Part shown: piece after piece, positions 27,981 through 37,352 of the stretch
Numbering within the stretch: position 1 is the first letter of the stretch
Layout: each line of letters opens with the position of its first letter
NCBI RefSeq assembly: GCF_000024425.1
Contig: NC_013946.1
Span: forward strand, 2,232,001 to 2,296,000
Source of the DNA: Meiothermus ruber DSM 1279
GTDB taxonomy: Bacteria; Deinococcota; Deinococci; Deinococcales; Thermaceae
Length of the DNA stretch: 64,000 nucleotides
Reading direction: 5' to 3'
Notes under the pieces: generated by a model
What the model was told of the DNA's origin: nothing
The model's database searches: none
The model's input: only the letters and a program-made list of their open reading frames with translations
Translations under genes and position numbers: made by a program

Positions 27981-29666
27981 GTGCGAGTGGAGCATACCAG
28001 AAAAAAGCTGCATGATTCGCGACTACTAAACCTCGTATTGGCTTACATGGGCTTGAAGGCGTCCAGCCCGAGCTTCCCCCAACGTCGGCTCTTCCTGCAA
28101 GGGCTCTGCTTTCTGGCCCTGGGCTGGGGCGGCCTGGCCTGGGCCAGCCCCGCCCCCTGCAGCGAGCAGCCCTACACCCTCGAGACCCCCGAAGGGCTGG
28201 CCGGCGGGGGGAACCTCGAGTTCGACGGCGATCTGGCGGTTTTTACCGACGGGGCCTGCCTGCAGACCAAAGGGCTATCCCTGCGAGCGCCCGAACTGCG
28301 CTACGACCAGCAGAGCGGCGAACTAACCGCCCAGCAGATCGAGGTGGAAACCCCCCGCTACCGCTTCTGGGCCGAGGCAGGCCAGGTTAAGGGCCGGGTG
28401 CTGCAGGCCCGCGGCATCCGGATCACCACCTGCCGGTGCGGCGACGACCTGCGGCTCATGTCGGAGCGCCTCAGTTTCGATACCCAGAGCGGCGAGGTGA
28501 TCCTGGAAGAAAGCCGGCTCGAGGTCTACCGGCTGGGCCTGGCCCGGTTCGAGGCCATGCGCTTGAACGCCAACCGCACCCTGGAGGAAAACCTGGGGTT
28601 GCAGGCCGATGCTTTGCCCTTTCCCCTGCGGCTGGACTTCGACCAGGGCCTCAACCTGGGCCTGAGCGGCTTCCCCCTGCTCGAGCCGGGGGTCTTTAGC
28701 GGCCAATTCAGCAGCCGGCTGACCTTGCTGGCGCTGCGCCTGGGCAGCCCCGACCCCATCCTGCGCCTGGGGCTTTGGGGGCAGGCCGCAGGCAGGCGGG
28801 GCTGGCTCGAGCTCGACCTCAAGCCCAGCGGCCCGGCCAGCCGGGGCGAGGTGGTGGATGGCCCGATGTTTTTCGTTCATGACAGCGAAAAAGGGCGCTT
28901 TGCTTTTGGTCTGAAGCGGGCTTTTCAGCTCGACCGCTTTACCCTGACCCCTTTCGGCTGGATCGCCCAGGACTGGCCCGACGGCACCCCGGCTTCCCAG
29001 GTGCAGGGGCTGGCCGCCGGGGCCGAGCTGCGCTACAACCTCGAGGTGCAGGAAGGACCCTTTCGCTTCCGCCTCGAGCCCTTTGGGGTGCTGGGTTTCT
29101 ACGATCAGCCCCAGCAGTACCTGGCCTACGGGGGGTACGCCGAGGGCCGCTACGAGGGCGCGTTTGCCCTGAAGCTGGGCTACACCTGGATTATCGAGCC
29201 CACCCCCGGGCGCTTCTGGCTCGAGCGCCGCGAGGCCACCCAGACGCTCTCGGGCAGCCTTTCCTATCAGCACATCCGGCTCGAGGCCTCCCACAATTTC
29301 CTTCTGGATCAGACCCAGACCAGCCTGCGCCTCGGCTACCCCCAGAGCTACGGCGAGATCTGGGCCCAGCTCAACACCTGCTGGAACTGTGTGGGCAAAA
29401 CCCTGAGCAACGGGCGCGACGACTGGGAGCGCCGCGAGCTGGTGCTGGGCTTTACCCCGGTGCCCCTGAGCTGCACCTACGACCTCAGCCTGGCGCCTTT
29501 CCTCGGGTATGATTTCCTGCGGCAGGGCGTGAGCCGCTGGGGTTTGGAGCTGCGCTACGCCGACTGTTGCTTTATCTGGCGGTTGGGGTATCAGGAGGTT
29601 CGCATCGCCCAGCATCCCGACGAAATCCCCAACGGCAAATTAACCTTCGGACTGGAAATTCGATGA
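27981..29666 (+). CDS. LptD/OstA-like outer-membrane protein
   Basis: 561 residues from a GTG only 3 bases after the preceding stop. ATG at 28047 gives 539 residues with a conventional signal peptide (RRLFLQGLCFLALGWGGLAWA) and is the better protein start. An OstA-like beta domain (GNLEFDGDLAVFTDGACLQTK, LRYDQQSGELTAQQIEVE) precedes a long alternating-strand region consistent with a beta-barrel ending FGLEIR with a near-terminal aromatic. Several cysteines could form disulfides as in LptD. It is shorter than Gram-negative LptD. Confidence 0.65.
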   Translation: MRVEHTRKKLHDSRLLNLVLAYMGLKASSPSFPQRRLFLQGLCFLALGWGGLAWASPAPCSEQPYTLETPEGLAGGGNLEFDGDLAVFTDGACLQTKGLSLRAPELRYDQQSGELTAQQIEVETPRYRFWAEAGQVKGRVLQARGIRITTCRCGDDLRLMSERLSFDTQSGEVILEESRLEVYRLGLARFEAMRLNANRTLEENLGLQADALPFPLRLDFDQGLNLGLSGFPLLEPGVFSGQFSSRLTLLALRLGSPDPILRLGLWGQAAGRRGWLELDLKPSGPASRGEVVDGPMFFVHDSEKGRFAFGLKRAFQLDRFTLTPFGWIAQDWPDGTPASQVQGLAAGAELRYNLEVQEGPFRFRLEPFGVLGFYDQPQQYLAYGGYAEGRYEGAFALKLGYTWIIEPTPGRFWLERREATQTLSGSLSYQHIRLEASHNFLLDQTQTSLRLGYPQSYGEIWAQLNTCWNCVGKTLSNGRDDWERRELVLGFTPVPLSCTYDLSLAPFLGYDFLRQGVSRWGLELRYADCCFIWRLGYQEVRIAQHPDEIPNGKLTFGLEIR

Positions 29667-30796
29667 CCCGCCTAGATCGCTACATCTTACGTGAAGCCTG
29701 GCCGGTTTTCCTGTTTGGCCTGGCACTTTATGTGGGCTTTGGGCTCATTAGCAACCTCCTGCCCAGGGCCCAGTGGATGGGCACCGCCGAGCTCAGCAGC
29801 ATCCTCAAGTGGCTGGCCTTGCAGGTGCCCTACGCCACCGTGCAGGCCATGCCCATCGCCGGACTTCTGGCGGTGATGCTGGCTTTTGGACGGCTGGCGC
29901 GGGAAAACGAGCTTTTGGTGATGCAGGCCGGGGGCATCTCGGTGCTCCGCACGGCCCGGCCTTTTTTGCTGGGGGGCCTGCTTTTGAGCGGCTTCTCGCT
30001 GGCCCTCTCGGAGTGGGTGGTACCCTGGGCCAACCGGGCCACAGCCCTGGTGTACTGGAACGAGCTGATCCCCGAGCGCACCCCCCAGTTCAACCTGGTG
30101 GGGCGCGAGCTTACGGTGGGCGAGTACATCCTGCGCTACGAGGGCTTTGACCCAGCCAAGGACGAGTTCCAGCGGGTGCGCCTCGAGCGCTGGCAGAACC
30201 AGACCATGACCGTGATCCTGGCCCAGACCGCCCGCCTGCAGGGCCAGCGCATCGTGCTGAGGGATTACCGGGTCTTTACCCTGGATTTCGCCCAGCTTCC
30301 CCTGCCCGAGTTCGCCTCGCTGGAGCAGGCCGAGGCCGGCTTGCAGCAGATTTTCCGGGCCCAGAACATCGGCCAGCCGGGAGCCGAGCTCACCGTGCGG
30401 CTCTCCCGCAGCCGCGAAGACCTGGAGGTTCAGTACGCTGGGGGCGGGTTCGAGGTGCCGGTGCCCCTCTCAGAGTGGTGGCGCAAGCTGCAAGACCCCC
30501 GCACCCCACCCCGCGAGCTGCGCGAGGCCAAGGCCCAGTGGCACGCCGCCATTGCCCTGGCCCTGGCCAACCTGATGGTGCTGGTGCTGGCCCTGCCGGT
30601 GGCGGTGCGCCGGGCCACCAGCCCCGGTACGGCGCTGGGCCTGGCTTTGGTGCTCACCATCGCCTACTACGTGGCCTTCAGCGCCGGCAAGGTGCTGGCC
30701 CTATCCGGCCCTCTACCGCCGGAGCTGGCCGCCTGGGGGGCCAACCTGCTGGGGGTGGCCGTGGGCTACGGGCTGGGCAAGGGCATCTACCGGTAG
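29663..30796 (+). CDS. LptF/LptG-family permease (YjgP/YjgQ)
   Basis: 377 residues from ATG at 29663, overlapping the previous stop by ATGA. The start MTRLDRYILREAWPVFLFGL and the block MPIAGLLAVMLAFGRLARENELLVMQAGGIS are diagnostic for LptF/G; three membrane spans lie on each side of a periplasmic beta domain (about 120-280). It should work with an LptB-type ATPase encoded elsewhere. A single permease is seen here instead of an LptF/LptG pair. Confidence 0.9.
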   Translation: MTRLDRYILREAWPVFLFGLALYVGFGLISNLLPRAQWMGTAELSSILKWLALQVPYATVQAMPIAGLLAVMLAFGRLARENELLVMQAGGISVLRTARPFLLGGLLLSGFSLALSEWVVPWANRATALVYWNELIPERTPQFNLVGRELTVGEYILRYEGFDPAKDEFQRVRLERWQNQTMTVILAQTARLQGQRIVLRDYRVFTLDFAQLPLPEFASLEQAEAGLQQIFRAQNIGQPGAELTVRLSRSREDLEVQYAGGGFEVPVPLSEWWRKLQDPRTPPRELREAKAQWHAAIALALANLMVLVLALPVAVRRATSPGTALGLALVLTIAYYVAFSAGKVLALSGPLPPELAAWGANLLGVAVGYGLGKGIYR

Positions 30797-30852
30797 TGCC
30801 GCGCCCATCAAGGCGATAAAACATGTACTAAGCTATGGAGCAGGTGTTTTGA

Positions 30853-31959
30853 ATGGTACCCATTCTTGACCTTAAACGTGAGTATCTGGAATTGAAAAGC
30901 GAGGTTGACGCCGCCCTGGCCCGCGTGCTGGCCTCGGGGGCCTTCGTGGGGGGGGCCGAGGTCGCCGCCCTGGAGGAGGAGCTGGCCGCCTACCTGGGCG
31001 TCCCCCACGTGATCTCCTGCGGCTCCGGCACCGATGCCCTCGTCATCGCCTTGCGGGCCATGGGCCTGGGGCCGGGGGATGAGGTGATCACCACGCCCTT
31101 TACCTTTATCGCCACCCTCGAGGCCATCCAGCACGTGGGGGCCCGCCCCGTGCTGGTGGACATCGACCCCCGCAACTTTAACCTCAATCCGGCCCTGCTC
31201 GAGGCTGCCCTCACCCCGCGCACCAGGGCCATCCTGCCGGTTCATCTGTACGGCCAGGTGGCCCCCATGGGCGAGCTGCTGAACTTTGCCCAAAAGCACG
31301 GCCTGAAGGTGCTGGAGGATGCAGCCCAGGCCATCGGGGCCCGCTACTGCGCCCCGGGCCAGCCGCCCGCCCAGGCCGGTACCCTGGGTGATGCGGGGGC
31401 GTTTAGCCTCTACCCCACCAAAAACCTGGGGGCCTATGGCGACGGCGGCTTTATCGCCACCCACCACCCGGCCATCGCCGAGGAGGCCCGCCTGCTGGCC
31501 GTGCACGGCTCCAAGGAGCGCTACCACCATGTGCGCCCGGCCGGCTACACCTCGAGGCTCGACAGCCTCCAGGCCGCCATTCTGCGGGTCAAGCTGCCCC
31601 ATCTGGAGACCTGGAACGCCCGCCGCCGCCAGATTGCCCAGATCTACAACGAACACCTCAAAAACCACCTCCAGACCCCCTGCGAGATGCCCTACGCCCT
31701 GCACGTCTACCACCAGTACACGGTGCGCCACCCCGAACGCGACCGGCTGGCCGCCCACCTGAAGCAGCAGGGCATCGGCAGCAGCGTGCACTACCCGCTG
31801 CCAGCCCACCTCCAGCCGGCCTACCGCGAGCTGGCCCCGGCAGGCTCCCTTCCAGCCGCCGAGGCCGCCGCCCGCGAGGTGCTGAGCCTGCCCATGCACC
31901 CCTTTCTGGAGGAGGCCCAGCTCGAGGCGGTCATCCGGGCCGTACAAAGTTACGCCTAG
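30853..31959 (+). CDS. DegT/DnrJ/EryC1/StrS-family aminotransferase
   Basis: 368 residues, PLP-dependent sugar aminotransferase fold: [38 protein letters not shown], and the PLP-lysine motif [14 protein letters not shown], then [18 protein letters not shown]. These enzymes aminate keto-sugar nucleotides for surface polysaccharides; some members are dehydratases, but the Lys is present here. An AGGTG SD-like sequence precedes the ATG. No other sugar genes are adjacent. Confidence 0.92.
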   Translation: MVPILDLKREYLELKSEVDAALARVLASGAFVGGAEVAALEEELAAYLGVPHVISCGSGTDALVIALRAMGLGPGDEVITTPFTFIATLEAIQHVGARPVLVDIDPRNFNLNPALLEAALTPRTRAILPVHLYGQVAPMGELLNFAQKHGLKVLEDAAQAIGARYCAPGQPPAQAGTLGDAGAFSLYPTKNLGAYGDGGFIATHHPAIAEEARLLAVHGSKERYHHVRPAGYTSRLDSLQAAILRVKLPHLETWNARRRQIAQIYNEHLKNHLQTPCEMPYALHVYHQYTVRHPERDRLAAHLKQQGIGSSVHYPLPAHLQPAYRELAPAGSLPAAEAAAREVLSLPMHPFLEEAQLEAVIRAVQSYA

Positions 31960-31990
31960 GCAGGGCACATTCTCCGCTCCTAGCCCCATT

Positions 31991-31996
31991 TATACT
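31991..31996 (+). promoter_or_regulatory. -10 box of the M3 peptidase gene, leaderless type
   Basis: TATACT ends 7 bases before the ATG at 32004, so the message would start at or next to the start codon. Confidence 0.45.
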
Positions 31997-32003
31997 GGGC
32001 GCT

Positions 32004-34031
32004 ATGTCGGAGAACCCTTTGCTGGAAGTGCGCTACGATATCCCTTTTAGCCAGATCCGCCCCGAGCACATCGAACCAGCCATCCAGACCCTCCTGGCCC
32101 AGGCCGAGGCCGAGCTCGAGGCCATCCTGCGGGTAGAGGGCCCCCGCACCTTCGAGAACACCCTGCTCCCCCTGGATCGGCTGGGCGAGGGGCTCAGCTA
32201 CGCCTTTACGCTGGTGGCGCACCTCGAGAGCGTGGCTTCCACCCCCGAGCTCCGCGCAGCCTACAAAGCCATCATCCCGCCCATTACCGCCTTCAGCACC
32301 AAGGTGCAGATTTCCGCCGAGCTCTACCAGGCCCTCAAGGACTTCGCCGCCACCCCCGAGGCCAGCCAGCTCAGCCCCGACTGGGCCCGCTTCCTCAAGC
32401 TGCGCCTGGATGAGTTCCGCCGCCAGGGGGCCGATCTGCCCCCCGAAAAGAAAGCCCGCCTCGAGGCCCTCAACACCCGGCTTTCGGAGATCACCGCCCA
32501 GTTCGAGCAAAACCTCACCGACTCCACCGCCGACTGGGAGCTGTACCTGGACGAAAGCCAGGTGGCGGGCCTGCCCCCCAGCGCCCTCGAGGCCGCCCGC
32601 CAGAGCGCCCGCGCCAAAGGCCGCGAGGGGTACCGCTTCACCCTGCAACAGCCCAGCTACCTGGCCCTGCAAACCTACCTGGACGACGCCGAAATTCGCA
32701 AGCAGGTCTACCTGGCCTACCACCGCCGGGCGACCGAGCCAGGCCGCGACAACCGGCCCTTGATTGATGAAATTCTGGCCCTGCGCCGCGAAAAGGCCGA
32801 GTTGCTGGGCTACGCCAACTTTGCCGACTACGTGCTGGAAAACCGCATGGCCGGCAAGGCCGAGACCGCCCTGCGCTTCGAGCAAGACCTCAAAGCTGCC
32901 TACGAGCCCCATTTCAAGAAAGAGCTGGCCACCCTCGAGGCCTTCCGCCGGGAGCTCGAGGGCCCCCAGGCCCCCCCGCTGGAGCCCTGGGACATTGCCT
33001 ACTACGCCGAGAAGCAGCGCAAAGCCCTCTACGACTTCGACGAAGAAGAACTGCGGCCCTACTTTGCCCTACCGCAGGTGCTCGAGGGACTCTTCGAGAT
33101 CGTGCGGCGGGTCTTCGGCCTCGAGGTGCGGGAAGTAACGGGCGTGGAGACCTGGCACCCCGAGGTCAAAACCTACGAGATCTACCGGGAAGGCCGGCGC
33201 ATCTGCCGCTTCTTCACCGACTGGCACCCCCGCGAAAACAAGCGCGGCGGGGCCTGGATGAACACCCTCATCCGCGGCGTGCGCAATGGTAATGCCACCG
33301 AGCCCCACCTGGGCCTGATGTGCGGCAACCTCACCCCCCCGGTGGGCGACCGGCCCGCTTTGCTCACCCACCGCGAGGTGGAAACCATCTTTCACGAGTT
33401 TGGGCACCTGCTGCACCTGGCGCTCTCGAGCGTGGAAGCCCGCAGCCTGGTGGGCACCCAGGTGGCCCGCGACTTTGTCGAGCTGCCCAGCCAGATTATG
33501 GAAAACTGGTGCTGGGAGCGCGAAGCCCTCGACCTATTTGCCCGGCATTACCAGACCGGCGAACCCATCCCCGACGAGCTTTTTGAGAAGATGCTGCGAG
33601 CCAAAAACTACTGGGCCGCCAACCTGGGCATGCGCCAACTGGCCTTCGGCACGGTGGATCTGGCCCTGCACGTTCACTACACCCCCAGCGACGGCGATGT
33701 GGTCGCCTACGCCCGGCAGGTCATGCAGCCCTTCATGCCGGCCCCACTACCCCAGGACTATGCCTTTGTGGCCGGGTTTGCCCACCTGTTCGGGCACCCG
33801 GTGGGCTATGCGGCAGGCTACTACTCCTACAAATGGTCGGAGGTGCTCGATGCTGACGCTTTCTCGCGCTTCAAGGCCGAGGGCATCTTCAACCGCCAGA
33901 CCGGCGAAGACTTCATCACCCACATCTTGAGCAAAGGCAACTCCGCTGACCCCGCCGAGCTCTTCCGGCGCTTCCTGGGGCGCGACCCCGACCCCAGGGC
34001 CTTGCTAGCGCGCTCAGGGCTTCTGGACTGA
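32004..34031 (+). CDS. M3-family oligopeptidase (oligopeptidase A-like)
   Basis: 675 residues, the usual length for PrlC/Dcp-type thermolysin-like oligopeptidases. Zinc motif HEFGH at 464-468 ([14 protein letters not shown]), followed by the Glu region [13 protein letters not shown], and the family's [13 protein letters not shown]-like block ([13 protein letters not shown]). It degrades peptides of limited size in the cytoplasm. No signal peptide. Confidence 0.95.
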   Translation: MSENPLLEVRYDIPFSQIRPEHIEPAIQTLLAQAEAELEAILRVEGPRTFENTLLPLDRLGEGLSYAFTLVAHLESVASTPELRAAYKAIIPPITAFSTKVQISAELYQALKDFAATPEASQLSPDWARFLKLRLDEFRRQGADLPPEKKARLEALNTRLSEITAQFEQNLTDSTADWELYLDESQVAGLPPSALEAARQSARAKGREGYRFTLQQPSYLALQTYLDDAEIRKQVYLAYHRRATEPGRDNRPLIDEILALRREKAELLGYANFADYVLENRMAGKAETALRFEQDLKAAYEPHFKKELATLEAFRRELEGPQAPPLEPWDIAYYAEKQRKALYDFDEEELRPYFALPQVLEGLFEIVRRVFGLEVREVTGVETWHPEVKTYEIYREGRRICRFFTDWHPRENKRGGAWMNTLIRGVRNGNATEPHLGLMCGNLTPPVGDRPALLTHREVETIFHEFGHLLHLALSSVEARSLVGTQVARDFVELPSQIMENWCWEREALDLFARHYQTGEPIPDELFEKMLRAKNYWAANLGMRQLAFGTVDLALHVHYTPSDGDVVAYARQVMQPFMPAPLPQDYAFVAGFAHLFGHPVGYAAGYYSYKWSEVLDADAFSRFKAEGIFNRQTGEDFITHILSKGNSADPAELFRRFLGRDPDPRALLARSGLLD

Positions 34032-34039
34032 GCCGCTGC

Positions 34040-34315
34040 CTAAGGCGAAACATCCCCCCATAAAACCCGCAGGGTGGTGCCATAACGGCTGTTATCCTGC
34101 GGGTCGAGTTCTTCCACCGCTTTTACATAACCACCGCGCATCACCACCCGGATGCGCAGGTGGGGCCGTTTCCAGTCGTATACCTCGCGCCCCCAGTCCC
34201 AGTCGTCGTACTGGCTGAAAGGCCCAATGCGCTCGATAATGGCCTCCAGGGACAGGTTCACATAGTTCTCGGGACGGGAGAAAAACGCACGTAAGGTCTC
34301 TTCAGAGCAGGCCAT
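34040..34315 (-). CDS. Conserved hypothetical protein
   Basis: 91 residues from ATG at 34315 (MACSEETLRAFFSRPENYVN), chosen because AAGGGGGTGT is a good SD; the open frame extends 15 codons further into insertion-sequence DNA. The body is mixed alpha/beta with a WDWGREVYDW aromatic stretch. No family recognised. The right end of the insertion sequence lies just upstream, so its native promoter may have been displaced. Confidence 0.65.
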   Translation of the reverse strand: MACSEETLRAFFSRPENYVNLSLEAIIERIGPFSQYDDWDWGREVYDWKRPHLRIRVVMRGGYVKAVEELDPQDNSRYGTTLRVLWGDVSP

Positions 34316-34371
34316 ACACCCCCTTCGACCGGTTTCCTTAGCCAGTCTTGACACTCCCACGAGTGACGACT

Positions 34372-34391
34372 CCCCGTTCTGAAGAACGGGG
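34372..34391 (-). repeat. IS605 right-end hairpin, probable omega-RNA 3' part
   Basis: CCCCGTTCT/AGAACGGGG forms a tight hairpin 12 bases beyond the tnpB stop, in the context GAACCGAGAAGCCCC...GGGGAGT that is typical of IS605 right ends. In this family the same region is the end of the TnpB guide RNA. Confidence 0.75.
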
Positions 34392-34402
34392 CTTCTCGGT
34401 TC

Positions 34403-35533
34403 TCACGGGACGGCCCGCGCCGTACCCATCCCCGAAGGCTCCGTCCGAGCCTTGACCAGGACATTCAGTGCAGCAGCCACATCCCGATGAAGAGAGGCCC
34501 CACAAGCGGGGCAGGTGAACTCCCTGACCCACAAGGGTTTCTTCTCCCGGCGCCCGCACACCGGGCAGTCCTGGCTGGTATATTTGGGGTCTACCCCCAC
34601 TACCCGCCTACCAGCCTCTTCCGCTTTGTAGGCGAGGATTTGCAGAAAAGCCGCCCAGCCCGCATCCAGCACTCCTTTAGCGGTGCGAGAACGGGCCAGG
34701 CCGAGGATGTTCAGGTCTTCATGCACGATGGTGCCATACTGGTTGACCAGCCTCCTTGCCACCTTGTGGTGGAAGTCTTTGCGTTGGTTGGCGATTTTGC
34801 GGTGCAGCCTAGCAACCCGCCTTCTGGCCTGTTTACGGCGAGAACTACCCCGCTTCTTCCTGGACAGGCCGCGTTGGGCTCTGGCAAGTTTGGCCTGAGC
34901 CTTCTGAAAGTATCGGGGGGCCTCGACCATCTCCCCCTCCGAGGTGATGAGGAAGTGGGGGTTCGTACCCAGGTCTATCCCGATGGCCTGGTCATTGGGG
35001 GGAAGGGGCCTGGACTCCACCTCACAGGTAAAAACGATGTACCACTGTTCTCCCTCCCGCTTTACCGTTGCGGTCTTGACCTTTCCTTCGAGCGGGCGGT
35101 GGAACTTACACTTGACCGAGCCGATGCCGTAGATGAGTACCCGCTTCCCGCCCGCCTGGAGTTTGACCCCGGTAGTCCCGGCCTGGGGGAAGGTGAACGA
35201 GTCGTAGCGCTCCTTCCCCTTGAAGCGGGGGTAGCCGGGGGTTTGCCCCTGCTTGACCCGCCGGAAGAAGCCCTGGAAGGCTTTGTCCACCCGCTCGATG
35301 ACATTTTGCAAAACCTGGGAGTGGATGCGCTGGTACTCCGGCAACTCGGCCCGTATCTCCACCAACGAGCGCTTCTGCTCGTAGTAGGTCACGTTCTGGC
35401 CTGCCTTGCGGTAGGCCTCCCGGCGCTCCTGCAAGGCCGCGTTGTAGAGGTGGCGGCACAGCGAGAGGGTGCGCTCCAGGTCTTTTTGCTGGGGCTGGGT
35501 GGGGTAGAGGCGGTACTTGAAGGCTTTATGCAT
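34403..35533 (-). CDS. tnpB: RNA-guided endonuclease TnpB (IS605 OrfB)
   Basis: 376 residues from ATG at 35533 (MHKAFKYRLYPTQPQQ). The N-terminal HTH/OrfB domain is followed by the RuvC-like nuclease: Asp187 in GIDLGT, Glu272 in VHEDLNI, Asp351 in LHRDVAAALNV, and a zinc ribbon CPVC/CPAC between the last two. All three catalytic carboxylates are present, so the nuclease looks intact. It uses a guide RNA from the element's right end to cut the donor or empty site. It overlaps the tnpA remnant by 8 bases. Confidence 0.93.
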   Translation of the reverse strand: MHKAFKYRLYPTQPQQKDLERTLSLCRHLYNAALQERREAYRKAGQNVTYYEQKRSLVEIRAELPEYQRIHSQVLQNVIERVDKAFQGFFRRVKQGQTPGYPRFKGKERYDSFTFPQAGTTGVKLQAGGKRVLIYGIGSVKCKFHRPLEGKVKTATVKREGEQWYIVFTCEVESRPLPPNDQAIGIDLGTNPHFLITSEGEMVEAPRYFQKAQAKLARAQRGLSRKKRGSSRRKQARRRVARLHRKIANQRKDFHHKVARRLVNQYGTIVHEDLNILGLARSRTAKGVLDAGWAAFLQILAYKAEEAGRRVVGVDPKYTSQDCPVCGRREKKPLWVREFTCPACGASLHRDVAAALNVLVKARTEPSGMGTARAVP

Positions 35534-35798
35534 CCTCGTCCACCTGATGCTTGCGTTGCAACTCGATGTAGCGCTGAATAGTCTGGGCTGAGATATTCCC
35601 GGCGCTGCCCACGTAGAAAGAAGGCGACCACTTCGGGGGCACAGACACAAACAGGTGAGCGTGGTCGGGCATGACTTCCAACCCGAGGACTATCCAGTCC
35701 CTCATCAAGCAGGTCTCCCGGAATACCTGCATCAGCCTTTCGCGCACCTCGCCCACAAAAACGTGCCTGCGGTCTCCGGCGGACGTGGGGGAGTCCAT
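35526..35798 (-). pseudogene. tnpA: TnpA (IS200 Y1 transposase) remnant with internal deletion
   Basis: About 80 residues match an IS200 TnpA that is normally 130-140 long. Present: FVGEVRERLMQVFRETC, the HUH motif in VMPDHAHLFVSVPP, and the tyrosine helix ISAQTIQRYIELQ. Missing: the N-terminal strand before FVGEV and the middle block (KGxxSR...) between PPKWSPS and FYVGSAGN. The N-terminus is replaced by repeat-derived codons (MDSPTSAGD). The frame remains open through to tnpB. Because the core helices are lost, activity is unlikely. Confidence 0.8.
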
Positions 35799-35847
35799 GT
35801 ATCCCCGGTTTGAAAACCGGGGGATTATAGCTCCCCCACACCCCCTC
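35778..35847. repeat. Palindromic mini-element, copy A
   Basis: Ends GTGGGGGAG (35785-35793) and CTCCCCCAC (35831-35839) are perfect inverted repeats; inside is a second hairpin, CCCCGGTT/AACCGGGG. It shares both flanks (GGCGGAcGTGGGGGAGTCCATG and TATAGCTCCCCCACACCCCCTC) with copy B. It lies across the broken tnpA 5' end. Confidence 0.7.
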
Positions 35848-35903
35848 TTTTTTCTAAAGCCCGTGGATTCTTGGTTCAACGAGGACTGCCTACGATGCGT
35901 ACT

Positions 35904-35981
35904 CCCAGCCGTGCGAAGCAAAGCCTCGCTTTGGGCTTGGGTGGGTTGCATGCGGAAGCGGTAAACCTTGTGCAAGACCAT
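35904..35981 (-). pseudogene. TnpB N-terminal fragment
   Basis: Twenty-six codons (MVLHKVYRFRMQPTQAQSEA...) match the start of a TnpB different from the intact one. Similarity ends at LLRTAG, after which the frame runs through right-end-like DNA (GAACCAAGAATC) and mini-element copy A into the tnpA remnant. It is a scrap of a second IS605-type insertion. Confidence 0.65.
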
Positions 35982-36018
35982 TCAGTCCCTAGCCGCTCAC
36001 CATGCCATATCCGCCAGG

Positions 36019-36119
36019 GGCGGATGTGGGGGAGTCCATGCACGCCGGGCGTGGCGGCATGTCTGTGACTCCTTCCCATCTCTGAAAGGGATGGGTTTAA
36101 TAGCTCCCCACACCCCCTC
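36019..36119. repeat. Palindromic mini-element, copy B
   Basis: Same flanks as copy A (GGCGGAtGTGGGGGAGTCCATG at left, AATAGCTCCCCACACCCCCTC at right) but a different 55-base core holding two hairpins, CACGC/GCGTG and CCCATC/GATGGG. It ends 15 bases from the pilT stop. Conserved ends around variable hairpins suggest a non-autonomous IS200/IS605 derivative. Confidence 0.65.
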
Positions 36120-36133
36120 ACTTTTATAAGTCC

Positions 36134-37240
36134 TTAGGGGCGGCGCACACCGGCCGTCTGGGGTGCGGGGCCACCGGCATTGGCCAGGCGCGCAAACTCC
36201 TTGGGGTCTACAGCGCGCGACTGGCCCATCTCGTAGGTAATCAGCTTGCGCTTGTACAGGTCGGCCAGGTTGGCATCCATGGTAATCATGCCGTACTGGC
36301 CCCCAGTTTGAATCACGCTGACCAGTTGGTGGCTCTTGCCTTCGCGGATCAACGCCCGCACCGCCGGGGTGGCCACCATGAGCTCGTAGGCCAGCACCCG
36401 TCCACCGCCAAAGGCTTTGGGCAGAAGCTGCTGGGTGAGCACTGCAACCAGGTTGTTGGAGAGCTGCACCCGTACCTGCTCCTGTTGAGACTCCGGGAAG
36501 ACGTCAATAATGCGGTCGACGGTCTCGGGGGCGCTATTGGTGTGCAGCGTGCCCATAACCAGGTGCCCGGTCTCGGCGGCGGTGATGGCAGCCGAAATGG
36601 TCTCATAGTCGCGCATCTCCCCCACCAGGATCACATCGGGGGCCTGCCGCAGCACCGAGCGCAGGGCCTTGTCGAAGCCGTGGGTATCGGAGCCAATCTC
36701 GCGCTGGTTGATGATGGAGGACTTGTGGCGGTGGAAGAACTCGATGGGGTCTTCGATGGTTACGATGTGGCAGCGCTTACGCTCGTTGATGTAGTCGATC
36801 ATGGAGGCCAAGGTGGTGGACTTGCCCGAGCCGGTAGGGCCAGTAACCAGCACCAGGCCGCGGGGGCTCATGGCAATATCGGCCACGGTCTTGGGTAGCC
36901 CCAGCTCCTCAAAGCTCTTGACATTGGAGGGCACCACCCGCAGCACCCCACCCACACTACCGCGCTGCAAAAAGATGTTGACGCGGAAGCGGCCTTTACC
37001 CGGAAGGCTAAAGGAGAAGTCAAGCTCCTTTTCTTCCTCAAAAACCCGCTGCTGCTTCTCGTCCATCAGGGCATAGGTCAGGCGCCGGGTTTCCTGAGGG
37101 GTGAGGGGTTCAAACTCGGTGGGATGAAACTCCCCGTCAATTTTTACCATGGGGGGAAGGCCCACCGTGATAACCAGGTCCGAGGCGCTGCGATCTACAG
37201 CCAGATTGAGCAGGTCTACAATATCGGGTGCTTTGCTCAT
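36134..37240 (-). CDS. pilT: Type IV pilus retraction ATPase PilT
   Basis: 368 residues: PAS-like N-domain (SDLVITVGLPPMVKIDGEF), Walker A GPTGSGKST (134-142), Asp box TIEDPIEF, Walker B VILVGEMRD and His box GTLHTNSAPETVDRIIDVFP. The AIRNLIRE-like region is VRALIREGKSHQ. It powers pilus retraction for twitching and DNA uptake at the inner membrane. SD CTGGAG precedes the ATG. A second, PilU-like paralogue is at 43230. Confidence 0.95.
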   Translation of the reverse strand: MSKAPDIVDLLNLAVDRSASDLVITVGLPPMVKIDGEFHPTEFEPLTPQETRRLTYALMDEKQQRVFEEEKELDFSFSLPGKGRFRVNIFLQRGSVGGVLRVVPSNVKSFEELGLPKTVADIAMSPRGLVLVTGPTGSGKSTTLASMIDYINERKRCHIVTIEDPIEFFHRHKSSIINQREIGSDTHGFDKALRSVLRQAPDVILVGEMRDYETISAAITAAETGHLVMGTLHTNSAPETVDRIIDVFPESQQEQVRVQLSNNLVAVLTQQLLPKAFGGGRVLAYELMVATPAVRALIREGKSHQLVSVIQTGGQYGMITMDANLADLYKRKLITYEMGQSRAVDPKEFARLANAGGPAPQTAGVRRP

Positions 37241-37352
37241 GCGCGTCTCCAGTTGTCAATCTTAGAATACGCCAACCCGAGGGCCGGCTATGTTTATATA
37301 GCCAACCAGAAGCCAGCCGCAGCAGACTGCCGGTATTACCAAACCACCCCAG

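Larger units (their letters stand above)
34345..35982 (-). mobile_element. IS200/IS605-type element with defective TnpA and intact TnpB
   Basis: The element reads on the minus strand: a tnpA remnant, an overlapping full-length tnpB and a right-end hairpin. Its left boundary runs into palindromic mini-repeats and a second tnpB scrap, so the exact end is uncertain. IS605-type elements have no terminal inverted repeats and no target duplication. With TnpA damaged, movement would need a transposase supplied elsewhere. Confidence 0.75.

Noticed and set aside
28323-29615. 430-codon minus-strand frame opposite the LptD-like gene
   Set aside because: Same antisense signature, no recognisable domains, and it lies inside an operon with overlapping genes on the plus strand.
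37287-37305. GGCTAT/ATAGCC hairpin between the CBS gene and pilT
   Set aside because: Short stem without a T run; could be a weak end signal, but not enough to annotate.
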